64,000 nt of DNA, from the NCBI GenBank assembly GCA_918797485.1, contig CAKKNE010000003.1, forward strand, positions 2,108,001 to 2,172,000. The letters run 5' to 3'. Both the position numbers and the translations under genes were made by a program. Source of the DNA: Pelagomonas calceolata (lineage: Eukaryota > Sar > Pelagophyceae > Pelagomonadales > Pelagomonadaceae). Position 1 is the first letter of the stretch. Every line of letters begins with the position of its first letter. The notes under the pieces were generated by a model that saw only the letters and a program-made list of their open reading frames with translations, ran no database searches and was not told where the DNA came from. Below are positions 56,281 through 64,000 of this stretch, one piece after another.

Positions 56281-57588
56281 CTACACTAGTCGAGCGTACC
56301 TCTCGGAGATCGTGACCAAGTCCGAGTCTGAGCCGAAGTGCACGGTGCAGGCCGCTGGAAGGGAGATGACTCGGAAGCTGTCCGAGTCTGATTCGCCGCC
56401 GTAATCGTGGGGGATGTCCTCGTAATGTGCCGCGGCCCACGTGTTGCCAGCCGCAGGAACAGAGACCACCCCTCCGCCTGCCCCCCACCCATTACCCCTC
56501 GATTTTTCGGCCCACTTTATCACTGGGTCGCCGATACAACTTCCCTCGTACTGTCCAACGTGCTCCGCCATTCCCACCGTCAGCGGCACCACACGACGAA
56601 TGCCAGTTCCGTAGCTCGAGTCTCGAACATAAATGGCCGTGAGCATGGGACAGGCAATGCTATGGATGAAGCAGTGTTTTGCGGCGCGGGCAAGATCGAG
56701 AATTCGCAGGCTCGGCGACGCAATTGAAATGCGGGTGTCAGCGCAGCCATTCAATTGGAGCGTGTGCAGTCGAGGTAGCCGTCTAAGGAGCGCGAAATCG
56801 TTAACTACTGAGGGCAGCTCCACAGACAGGCCCGTCGCAGCATCCCATCTATAGCGTCTCTCCCTTTGCGGCAGGGTCATGCGCAGCGTTCTCACGTTCG
56901 GTAGCTCAAGACTTCCGTCGCTGGCACCGAACAGCCGCAGGACGTCGTCGGTGCACGAGACCAGCGTGAGGCTGCGCAGCGCGCTCACCGCCGGGCGGAG
57001 CGTCGGGTCGGGCGTCCACGCGACGACGCGGCGGAAGTCATCCATCGTCGGCACCTCGAAAGCATCCGCTTCGATGTCGATGATGCCGTCAGCGTTAGGG
57101 TGTCCGTGGACCAACGCCTCCGACGAAAGGAGCATACTTCGTACATTCCTCGACACGCTGATCCGCACGCGCGAAAGGTTCGTCGTGTCGCATGTCTCGA
57201 GCAGCCAGCGCAGCATCGGGACCTCATCCGAGCCCAAGTGTACCGTGAGAGATCGGAGCGGCGCCCGCGCCCGCGCGAAGGCACGCATGAGCAGTATACC
57301 GTCAGCCGCATCCACGGCGCACGTGTTGAGGTGCTCGAGGCAGCAGCGGTTCACGAGGCCGCGGACCGCGCTGTCCGTCGCCAGGATGCGCAAGAACGGG
57401 ATCGGGTCGGCGGGCGGCGCGACGAACGCGAAGACTCGTTTTGCGATGTCATCGGGCAGCGTGCCGAGATGGTGACGACGCGGCTTCGGCCGCGCGCGCC
57501 GGCGCCGCCGCCGCGGCAGCTCCGAGGGCGTCACGTCGCTCCGCAGCCCGCGGCGCACCAGGCGGCCGCCCTTGCGGTCCCAGGCCAT
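56281..57588 (-). CDS. LRR/F-box-like protein
   Basis: A 435-residue protein. A basic N-terminus is followed by LGTLPDDIAKRVFAFVAPPA at about 42-61, which resembles an F-box helix pair. A long array of weak leucine-rich units comes next (LRSLTVHLGSDEVPMLRWLL, LPRLHTLQLNGCADTRI, SPSLRILDLARAAKHCFI). F-box/LRR proteins recruit substrates to SCF ubiquitin ligases, but the box is divergent and the assignment is tentative. The stop lies 43 bp from the stop of the proteasome gene. Confidence 0.6.
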   Translation of the reverse strand: MAWDRKGGRLVRRGLRSDVTPSELPRRRRRRARPKPRRHHLGTLPDDIAKRVFAFVAPPADPIPFLRILATDSAVRGLVNRCCLEHLNTCAVDAADGILLMRAFARARAPLRSLTVHLGSDEVPMLRWLLETCDTTNLSRVRISVSRNVRSMLLSSEALVHGHPNADGIIDIEADAFEVPTMDDFRRVVAWTPDPTLRPAVSALRSLTLVSCTDDVLRLFGASDGSLELPNVRTLRMTLPQRERRYRWDAATGLSVELPSVVNDFALLRRLPRLHTLQLNGCADTRISIASPSLRILDLARAAKHCFIHSIACPMLTAIYVRDSSYGTGIRRVVPLTVGMAEHVGQYEGSCIGDPVIKWAEKSRGNGWGAGGGVVSVPAAGNTWAAAHYEDIPHDYGGESDSDSFRVISLPAACTVHFGSDSDLVTISERYARLV

Positions 57589-57829
57589 GAAGAACGAATG
57601 TCCGAAGGGCTCAGGAGGCGCAAATCAGTGTCGATTCGACTGCTTCGACTGCTGTGGTCCTGTGAAACACGATCGGTCCTTCCTAGTGGTCTTGTACGCT
57701 AGATAATGCCATCCAACAACAACGCACGCGGCGAGGCCGGACACAAACGCGAGGGCAGCCTGCCGCCCACGTGCTCCACAGCTTCATACAAGCAGCGGGC
57801 GCTCGGACGTAGCGCCTCGCAACACCAAA

Positions 57830-58867
57830 ATGAGCACCCCCTCGTCGACGCTGCCCCCCACGGGCATGTGGGACCTCCTCATCAGGAACGTCACGCGCGA
57901 CGCGTCGCCCCTGTCTCATGCCGAGCTCGAGCTCCTGCGACAGACGCGCCAGGAGCTGGGGCCGGAGCGCTGGAAGCAGCTGCTGGCGGTCGCGCGGGAC
58001 GAGTCGAATCGGCGACGACGCGAGGGCCACAAGCTGTTCCTCCCCACGCCCGGAGACAAACCGTGGTCGCCGACGACGATTCCGCCGCCGCGGACGAACA
58101 ACATCAAGCCGGCGTTCGGCTCCGAGGATTTCAAGGCGCCGCCGCGGCGGACGATGACGGCGCGGCCCGCCGTGACGCCGTCGAAGCCGGACGCGGCGGC
58201 CCGCGCGGGCGCCGCGGCGGCGCGCGCGCCGACGTCGCCCGCCGCAACAGCCGCCGCTAGCGCCAGGAAGCGCCAGCTCGCCGACGCGCGCGCCGTCGCG
58301 GCCTGCGCGTCGGCCGCCCGCAAGCGGGCCATCGCCGACGCCCGCGAGAGCCGCCGCGCGCTGCAAGCGCTCGAAGCGACGCTCGACAAGCGCGACGCGG
58401 AGCTGAAGGAGGCCCGGGCGGCCGCGGCGAAGGCGACGGCCGAGAACGACGCGCTGCGCGAGAAGTTGCGCGCGGCGTCGCTAAAGGACTCGATCAAGGA
58501 GCACGCCGGCGTGTCGTTGAGACGCCTCGACTCGGCGCGCGGCGCGGCCCTTCTAGCTGCCGCGGTCGTCGTCGACTCGGCGAACGAGGAGGGCTGCCCC
58601 GCGGCCGCGAAGCTCGCCCTCGCCGCGGCCGAGGACCACCTCCGCGCGTTCGCGAGCGCCGCGCTGGCCGTGGCCGAGAAGTTCGGCGGCGCGGCGCCGC
58701 CGACACGTGCAGCTTCGAGCGGCGGCGCGACGGATGCCGCCGCCGACGCGCAGCATTACGCGGCGCTCGCGGAACACCTCGACCGCGAGTCGGCGGCCGT
58801 GCCGGGGGCGGCGGCGGCGCCGACGACGCTGCCGTCGCGCGAGGGGCCCAAGGGGGCTTGGAGATAA
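57830..58867 (+). CDS. Coiled-coil protein of unknown function
   Basis: A 345-residue single-exon protein starting MSTPSSTLPPTGMWDLLIRN. An N-terminal helical part (ELELLRQTRQELGPERWKQL) and a Pro-rich linker lead to a long Ala/Arg coiled coil (about 140-225: RALQALEATLDKRDAELKEA). A second helical region and a disordered end follow. I recognise no family. The stop is 14 bp from that of the convergent TPR fragment. Confidence 0.55.
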   Translation: MSTPSSTLPPTGMWDLLIRNVTRDASPLSHAELELLRQTRQELGPERWKQLLAVARDESNRRRREGHKLFLPTPGDKPWSPTTIPPPRTNNIKPAFGSEDFKAPPRRTMTARPAVTPSKPDAAARAGAAAARAPTSPAATAAASARKRQLADARAVAACASAARKRAIADARESRRALQALEATLDKRDAELKEARAAAAKATAENDALREKLRAASLKDSIKEHAGVSLRRLDSARGAALLAAAVVVDSANEEGCPAAAKLALAAAEDHLRAFASAALAVAEKFGGAAPPTRAASSGGATDAAADAQHYAALAEHLDRESAAVPGAAAAPTTLPSREGPKGAWR

Positions 58868-58881
58868 TTCATTTTTGCTTA

Positions 58882-59208
58882 TTAGACTGCCTCCGGCGGC
58901 GTCTCGCGGGCGCGGAGCGCGGCTCGCGCGTTTCGCAGGGCGTGCTCAATCCCCGATGCGAGCGGATGCGCGCCGCCGTACACGCGCCGCGCGACGCGTT
59001 CCGACTCCTCGAGCGTCGTTACAGCCTCGCGCATATCGTCGAGCGTGGCGCTGGGGTCATTGCAGAGCACCGCCGCGTAATTCTGTCTCACCGTGAGCGT
59101 GAGTTCATGACTCTCTCCCAGAACGCGTCGCGCCAAGGGCATCGTTTTTCGCAACACTGCCTTGCTTTCTGCGTAGCGCTGTAGATTACCAAGGGTTATT
59201 GGACTCAT
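58882..59208 (-). CDS. TPR (kinesin-light-chain-like) fragment
   Basis: The ATG at 59208 gives 108 residues with two tetratricopeptide units of the kinesin-light-chain type (YAESKAVLRKTMPLARRVLG, MREAVTTLEESERVARRVYG), both ending G-x-x-H. The array starts abruptly, and the upstream region is shared head to head with the STAS gene. It is probably the surviving 3' end of a longer TPR gene, or a short gene. The frame is open upstream to 59469 but that part reads as antisense of the STAS gene. Confidence 0.5.
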   Translation of the reverse strand: MSPITLGNLQRYAESKAVLRKTMPLARRVLGESHELTLTVRQNYAAVLCNDPSATLDDMREAVTTLEESERVARRVYGGAHPLASGIEHALRNARAALRARETPPEAV

Positions 59209-59272
59209 TGACGACGTTTCGAGCGCCTTAGGCCGCACGCGGTCGGCTTCGACCGACGACGTCGAGGTGGCT

Positions 59273-60110
59273 ATGGGAAGGATTGCGCGCACGGCTGGCG
59301 CGCGTGTCATCGTCGTGTTGGATTTCGCGCGCGTGTCGGATGTGGACGATTCGGCCACGCGGGGGCTATTGTCTCTCAAGCGCATTGCGCATGACGAGCA
59401 CGACGCGGTCCTGCTCGTCGCCGCGTTGCCCGCCGAGTGCGAGCAGGTGCTGGCCTGTGCGCAACTCAAATCGACCGCGTCGGCCGCACGTCATCGACGC
59501 AACATTGTCTCTGTCCGCACAGGTGCTGGCGCGGGCCGGATTCTTCGACGCCGATGACGCGAAAGACGCGATCAAAGCCTTCGAGTACGTATATGGTGCC
59601 CTGGAATACGCGGAATCGCTCCACCTCCGGAGCGCGCGGCGCCTGCCGCCGCCGCCGTCCGATCCCGCGGCTATGTTGAGACGGACCTTTGCTGCGGCGC
59701 CCGACGGGTGGTTCCACTGCATCGAAAGTGCTTTTGAGATTGTTGATGTGGAAGCGGGCGAGACCATCTGGAACGCCGGCGATCCCGCATCGGGAATAGC
59801 TCTGGTCGTGTCTGGAAGACTTAGGACGTCGCTGCGGTCGCGCCCTTCCGTCGTGTTCGCGGGTGGCCATGATAGAGAGGTCGAGCCCTCGGGGCCGGGC
59901 AGCCTCCACGGCTACCTGTCTGCCTTTACCGGGCACTCGCATCACCTCACGTTTACCGCTCTGACGGACGCGCGCCTCCTCGTCATATCGAAGGCGCGGC
60001 TCGACGCCCTACCGGCGACGGCAATGCTCGCGGTGGCGCGCGTTGTGATGGCGCGGTCGTCGCACGAGTACCGGCATCACACGGCGGTGGTGGCGAATTT
60101 GATGCAGTAA
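59273..60110 (+). CDS. STAS-cNMP-binding protein, two exons
   Basis: Exons 59273-59446 and 59523-60110 join to 253 residues. The STAS fold (RVIVVLDFARVSDVDDSATR, LLSLKRIAHDEHDAVLLVAA) is followed by a helical linker and a cyclic-nucleotide-binding-like roll (about 115-230: IVDVEAGETIWNAGDPASGI, GSLHGYLSAFTGHSHHLTFT). This pair is usually the cytosolic C-terminus of SulP anion transporters in algae, but no membrane domain lies upstream; the TPR fragment takes its place. The cNMP cassette lacks the usual GE...R, so nucleotide binding is doubtful. A 5' exon beyond 59273 is possible because the frame is open back to about 59185. Confidence 0.7.
59447..59522 (+). other. Introner, family A, 76-nt intron
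   Basis: The element (59455-59522, 68 bp) starts CTGTGCGCAACTC and ends CTCTGTCCGCACAG, inside a perfect 8-bp duplication GTGCTGGC (59447-59454, 59523-59530). The donor GT is in the duplication. Splicing restores Glu-Gln-Val-Leu-Ala-Arg-Ala. Confidence 0.93.
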
Positions 60111-60128
60111 TTACTTTTAGTTCTTTAG

Positions 60129-60986
60129 CTAAGATTCCTTTGCGGCGCGCCGCCTTCGGAGCGATGCGACGACGAAGAACAGGGTGGCCGCGGCGAACCA
60201 CACATAAAACCCGTCGTCGCCAGACGCGGCGGCCGGCATCTCTGCCGGCTTTGCTGCGACGGGCGCCAGCGTCGCGCCCCGCAGCCGCGCGTAGTGCTCG
60301 AGAATCGCCGTGTCCTTGCCGTCGAGCTTGCCGTCTCCATCAATATCGCCTTTCCGATGAGGAACCAGGGCCTCGGGGCGCCGCCTCGCCGAGACGATTT
60401 TGGACAGCTCGGGGAACTCCTTCGACAGATACGCGTCGCCCTGGTTGTTGATCTTGCCCTGCGACGGCCCCGGGCCCTTGGGCCCGCCCTCGCCCGTCAC
60501 GTGTAATCTATCAACAACGCTCATGCCCGCTTCATCGACTTCGCCGAAGGGCGGGAAGTTCTCCCTATCTAACCTGGAATTATCACCAAAATTGATGAAA
60601 AGCTGCGTCGACCGGCTGTTCGGGCCCGCGTGCGCAAATGTAATACGACCGCGCGTGTTCGACTTAGGCACGTGTTCTCCCGCCACCTCGTCTTGGATCG
60701 ACTTCCGCCGCCATCTTCCTTGTCTCTCCGGGTCGCCATTAATACCAAATTGGGCCATGAATCGGTTGATAACGCGAAAAAAGGCGCATCCATCAAAATG
60801 GCCGTCGTCGACGAGTTTGAGGAATCTTGATGCCCCCTTCGGCGCCCACTTCCGATAGACGTGGACGGCGAAGGTTTCGATTGGTTCGCCTGGTTTTAGT
60901 TGGACCTCGAAGTCGACGATGGCGTCTGGCTGCTGTTGTGCAAAGGTGCCCGCGCAGAGCAGCAATGCGCCTGAGATGAGGCGCAT
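60129..60986 (-). CDS. Secreted/membrane cyclophilin with EF-hand-like tail
   Basis: A 285-residue protein. A signal peptide (LISGALLLCAGTFAQQ) precedes a cyclophilin-type peptidyl-prolyl isomerase domain (about 25-190) with FDGCAFFRVINRFMAQFGIN, GRITFAHAGPNSRSTQLFIN and NFPPFGEVDEAGMSVVDRL. The catalytic Arg (FFRVI) and Phe-Met (RFMAQ) are kept; the Trp that binds cyclosporin is not seen. A Ca2+-loop-like DIDGDGKLDGKD (about 219-230), resembling dockerin or EF-hand, follows, then a C-terminal membrane helix with Arg stop-transfer (FYVWFAAATLFFVVASLRRR). It should act in the secretory lumen, anchored to the membrane. Confidence 0.88.
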   Translation of the reverse strand: MRLISGALLLCAGTFAQQQPDAIVDFEVQLKPGEPIETFAVHVYRKWAPKGASRFLKLVDDGHFDGCAFFRVINRFMAQFGINGDPERQGRWRRKSIQDEVAGEHVPKSNTRGRITFAHAGPNSRSTQLFINFGDNSRLDRENFPPFGEVDEAGMSVVDRLHVTGEGGPKGPGPSQGKINNQGDAYLSKEFPELSKIVSARRRPEALVPHRKGDIDGDGKLDGKDTAILEHYARLRGATLAPVAAKPAEMPAAASGDDGFYVWFAAATLFFVVASLRRRRAAKES

Positions 60987-61143
60987 GCTGTGGGTGCTGT
61001 CTTGTAGCGGCGGAAGCGTACGCAGGCGTCTCCAAACGTTGCCGAGGCAAGTTTAGTGGTAGAGATCGATCACTAGCGGCGAAAGAAGTGCAGCGTTATA
61101 GCTCCTGAGCTCTGCCCGAGGTTGCGAGCTCCTGACGCTGCTG

Positions 61144-61164
61144 GCTAGTGTCTTACACCGCTAG
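61144..61164 (+). promoter_or_regulatory. CTAG dyad promoter motif, copy 14
   Basis: GCTAGTGTCTTACA then CCGCTAG, about 160 bp upstream of the cyclophilin start (60986). Confidence 0.65.
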
Positions 61165-61204
61165 AATAAACCGAAAACGCCCTTAGGCACCGAGGGGAGC
61201 TAGC

Positions 61205-62977
61205 TCATCCGAAGCCCGACACGTTGTAGCGGATCTTGATGAGCGTCGCGACCTCCTTGATCTTCTTCAGGGCGTCGTCCAAGTCTTCGCGCGTGTGTCC
61301 GGCAGACACGCAGAAGCGCGCCCGCGACTTCACGAGTGTCGTCGCCGGAAATCCGACAACGACAACGGCCAACCCACGATCAAAACATTCCCGCGAGAAG
61401 GCCGCGATCTTCGTCGGGTTGTAGAGCAGCACGGGCACGATGGGCGAGTCCCAGTCCCCGTACACGTGCAGCCCGAAAGCTTGGAGTTCGGACCGGAAGT
61501 AGTTCGAATTCGACTTGAGCGCGTCGATTTTTTCTCTCCCCAATGAACCTTTGACGGTACCTTGGACAATGTCCAGGGCCCTTAGGACCTGGGCACACAT
61601 GATCGGCGACATCGCGTCATGCGCCAAGACGCCCGGGCACGTCCTCCGGAGGTGGTCTACGACAGCTTTGGAAGAAGCAACGTAGCCGCCCATCCCGCCA
61701 AAACTCTTCGTGAACGTACCCATCAAAATGTCCACGTCCGCCGGATCCACCCCACAATGCTCGCAGCAGCCTTTGCCCGTGTCGCCGAGAGCACCAATGG
61801 AGTGGGCCTCATCCAGATACAAATACCTGTGTGGAAATCAAATTTTACGGGGCGTTCGCGCTGAATCACCGCGTCCACCTCCACGCCATCGACGCGACAC
61901 CTGCTCGATGGCGTGGCGATGTCGGTTCCTCACCGCTCGACGGAGCCAGCGCGGCCGCGTCATCGCCGAGAAATGACTTGGTGAAAAATCATCGGGTGCA
62001 CCCAACACACTGGTTGATGTCCACACAGACAAATACGCCTTGTACTTCTTCGCCACTTTCGAGATGTTCTTCAGGTCGCAGATCTCGCCCTCCATGCTAT
62101 AAATGCCCTCGACCATGACGAGGATCTTGCGCCACGGCCGCCGCGTCCGAGGTCTCCCGTACGCGATGGCCTCGCGCAGCACCTCTTCGAGCGCTTTCGC
62201 GTCGTTGTGCTTGAAGGACCGGATCAAGGCGCCGGAGGCCCGACACCCAGCGACGATCGACGAGTGGTTGAGCTCATCACTGACGATCAGGTCACCTCTT
62301 CCCACCAGCGCCGGTACGGTCGTCGAATTCGTGCCGTAGCCCATGTTGAACACGACCGCGTCCTCCTTGCCCACGAACTTCGCGACTTTCGCTTCGAGCT
62401 TCCTGTGGAGGGGTGTCGTGCCCACGCCCGTCCTCGTGCCTCCACAACTCGTCGGCCACTCTCGCGCCGCTTTGAGTACGGGTTCTCCACAAGTGTTCAT
62501 CCAGTCGTCGGCAAATCCTAAATAGTTGTAGGAGCCCAGGTTCAAACACCTACGTTCCTTGCCCGTCTGGATGAGCTCCGACGTCTCCGGGTGCGGCGCG
62601 CGCTCCTGCACCGTGATCCAGGCCGACGGCGACGAGCAGATGGGCCGGTTGAAGACGTCGATGATGCGATCATACAAACGACGTGTGTAGAAGTTCTCCC
62701 ACGACTTGAGGAGCGGCGCGAGCTTCGTCTGTGGTTTCGACTTGAGCGTGGCGAAGCGCGTCCGTCCCGTCAAGCGCCCCCAGAAGTCCCGCAGGTGGCC
62801 GACGGCGATGAGCAACGTGTAGGCGAAGTACGTCGTGAATTCCGTGAAAAAGGACATATCGACGTCCTCCGCGGGCACGATCGCGGGCCGCTCGCCGCGC
62901 GCGTTGCTCGGCGTGAAGGGCGCGGGCTTGGGCCGGCGCGGGGGCGTGCCCGGCGCGGCTTTGCCGTTCGTCGCCAT
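61205..62977 (-). CDS. Serine palmitoyltransferase, LCB2-type subunit, two exons
   Basis: Exons 62977-62037 and 61826-61205 join to 520 residues. A membrane segment near 45-65 (FTTYFAYTLLIAVG) precedes the alpha-oxoamine synthase fold: CLNLGSYNYLGFADDW, GGTRTGVGTTPLHRKLEAKV, VVFNMGYGTNSTTVPALVG, VSDELNHSSIV, LYLDEAHSIGALG, and the Schiff-base Lys in MGTFTKSFGGMGGYVA. The Lys marks it as the catalytic LCB2. The reaction is serine + palmitoyl-CoA to 3-ketosphinganine, the first step of sphingolipid synthesis, on the ER. The introner splits KKYKAYLYLDEAHS just before the Asp that contacts PLP. Confidence 0.95.
61827..62036 (-). other. Introner, family A, 210-nt intron (full-length type)
   Basis: The element (61827-62028, 202 bp) has ends CTGTGTGGACATCAACCAG and AATTTGATTTCCACACAG on the coding strand, inside a perfect 8-bp duplication ACAAATAC (61819-61826, 62029-62036), which reads GTATTTGT in the coding sense. 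It is the sister copy of 29897-30097, in the same orientation to its gene. Confidence 0.96.
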
Positions 62978-63179
62978 GGCTGCGGTCGCGTCGCCTTTTT
63001 GGCTGCGCTGAGGTCAAAACCAGTACCTCGCTGGCAAGCGGTGCTAGTTGCCGCCGGGCGGCGAGGCTGTTTGCCGCTTGCAACTGGGGCTGTGGCTTTT
63101 GCAAAACCACTGTATCGCGTGCTGCTAGGGCTTTTGGACGGGAGTATAGCCCGCCAGGCAAGCCGTCGAGCTTTAGCTT

Positions 63180-63203
63180 GCTAGTGTGTTACATGCCGCT
63201 AGC
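63180..63203 (+). promoter_or_regulatory. CTAG dyad promoter motif, copy 15
   Basis: GCTAGTGTGTTACA then TGCCGCTAGC, in the divergent space between LCB2 (62977) and the sulfotransferase (63278), 75 bp upstream of the latter. A TTGGGCAGCCCAA palindrome follows at about 63234-63246. Confidence 0.65.
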
Positions 63204-63277
63204 TCTCCGGTTTTGCTTTAAATTTGGCAGCCTTGGGCAGCCCAAAATGCAAGAACAGACGTGTCGTTGATGGAACC

Positions 63278-64000
63278 ATGATGCTCGATACGACGACGGA
63301 GGAGCGGCGGGCGGCGCGGCGCCGGCGGCGCGAGCGCCTCGCGTCGCAGGACCGCGACGTTAATGTGAGGGGCATCGTCGCCGCCGGCGTCGCGGCGATG
63401 GCATTACTAGGATTGAGCCACCACCTCCTGCTGCCCGATACCGCCGACGCGGGGAGCCACCACTTGCGACGACCGATGGAGCAGGAGGCGCCGTTCCCGC
63501 GGCTCACGCGGAAGCAGCGCGACGCCTTCGGCCACCACGTCTTCGTGGACCACACGCATGGGCTGGTGCTCTGCGCCATCCCCAAGGTTGGTTCTACTGA
63601 ATTAGCACGATTGATTCTACGAATGGGCAACTCGAGCCACTGGCGGCGCGACCCGCAGCGGTCGGCGCTCGCGGTGGCGGATCGTGATAAGCATCTCGTC
63701 TCGAAGCTGAGCCTGCAGAAGGCCCAAGCACTTGTGGATGATCGGCGCTACACGTGGGCCGTCTTCTTCCGGGATCCCGCGCAGCGGCTGCTGTCGGCCT
63801 ACCGCAACCGCATCCTCGGCAGAGGAGAAAACGTCACATTTGGGGAATTCGTCTCACGCATCCGTTTAGACAGAAAAGCGGACCCGCACTGGCGGCCGCA
63901 GCGGTACCTGTGCAACAACGAGATGTTGTTGGAGCGCTATGATTTTGTAGGGCAGTTTACACGAATCCAGGCCGACGCGCGGCGCCTGCTCGAGTCGCTG
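63278..64000 (+). CDS. Golgi-type sulfotransferase, 5' part
   Basis: The frame opens at ATG 63278 and is still open at the window edge (241 codons). A basic cytosolic start is followed by a type II membrane anchor (IVAAGVAAMALLGLSHHLLL, about 35-54) and a lumenal domain. The PAPS-binding loop CAIPKVGSTELARLIL is near 100 and the 3'-phosphate motif FRDPAQRLLSAYRN near 165. DPHWRPQRYLC resembles the HxxPQ segment of HNK-1/chondroitin sulfotransferases. It should transfer sulfate from PAPS to a glycan in the Golgi. The C-terminus lies outside the window. Confidence 0.88.
   Translation, partial: MMLDTTTEERRAARRRRRERLASQDRDVNVRGIVAAGVAAMALLGLSHHLLLPDTADAGSHHLRRPMEQEAPFPRLTRKQRDAFGHHVFVDHTHGLVLCAIPKVGSTELARLILRMGNSSHWRRDPQRSALAVADRDKHLVSKLSLQKAQALVDDRRYTWAVFFRDPAQRLLSAYRNRILGRGENVTFGEFVSRIRLDRKADPHWRPQRYLCNNEMLLERYDFVGQFTRIQADARRLLESL

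Noticed and set aside
5058-63203. CTAG dyad motif as a transcription terminator or a tiny transposon
   Set aside because: It never lies between convergent stops, as a terminator would, and no flanking duplication was seen around the copies checked.
1-64000. tRNA, rRNA or snRNA genes
   Set aside because: No cloverleaf-like sequence with A and B boxes or other RNA gene signature was found by eye; a covariance-model search could not be run.

Overview
The window is a gene-dense, GC-rich nuclear segment of a eukaryotic alga, most likely a pelagophyte (stramenopile) such as Pelagomonas or Aureococcus. The assignment is an inference. It rests on plastid-type presequences on several proteins, very short intergenic distances, an outer-arm axonemal dynein, and introner elements (transposon-like introns with terminal inverted repeats and 8-bp target duplications) of the kind described in Aureococcus. 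There are no tRNA, rRNA or CRISPR features that I can support.

Layout. 1-9.2 kb: an IQ-motif protein (partial), an ARM-like protein, a CNG/HCN-type cation channel, a DnaJ-X chaperone, a single-domain CrcB/Fluc protein and a DODA-type dioxygenase. 9.2-19.7 kb: tubulin cofactor C, an MFS transporter, a putative thiol hydrolase, a WW-WH2 actin-binding protein, a DegT-family PLP enzyme, a C2 protein, an NmrA-like SDR and a small probable plastid protein. 20-35 kb: a RING-PPP-EF-hand phosphatase, a coiled-coil TPR protein, an unknown secreted or plastid protein, an OTU protease, a Dus1-type tRNA dihydrouridine synthase, an FkbM methyltransferase, a glucose-6-phosphate dehydrogenase with an EF-hand, a prolyl-4-hydroxylase-like oxygenase and two genes only one base apart. 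36-38.5 kb: a Cys-rich protein, a truncated MULE transposase-like gene and a frameshifted surface protein. 38.6-54.9 kb: one Kelch/IPT/filamin outer-arm dynein heavy chain with 25 introns. 55-64 kb: proteasome alpha2, an LRR/F-box-like protein, a coiled-coil protein, a TPR fragment, a STAS-cNMP protein, a secreted cyclophilin, serine palmitoyltransferase LCB2 and a partial sulfotransferase.

Two systems of repeats stand out. (1) Introners. I placed 33 introns; splicing them restores one reading frame in every gene checked. Six carry near-perfect CTGTGTGG...CCACACAG-type inverted ends and a perfect or 7/8 8-bp target duplication whose first GT or GC serves as the 5' splice site (8877, 17811, 29889, 35021, 59447, 61827); a seventh in the dynein gene (41839) does the same with GC. 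Most of the others, nearly all in the dynein gene, belong to two further repeat families (called B and C here) with conserved 5' ends and no visible inverted repeat. Of the 33 introns 25 are in the dynein gene, and 6 of those 25 are GC-AG. (2) A short dyad motif (GCTAGTGTCTTAC ... CGCTAGC) occurs 15 times, only in intergenic DNA and always 5' of at least one gene, never between convergent 3' ends. It looks like a promoter element.

Most genes here are single-exon and unrelated in function, so there is no pathway cluster. Convergent neighbours are often 9-45 bp apart, so their transcripts must overlap at the 3' end.
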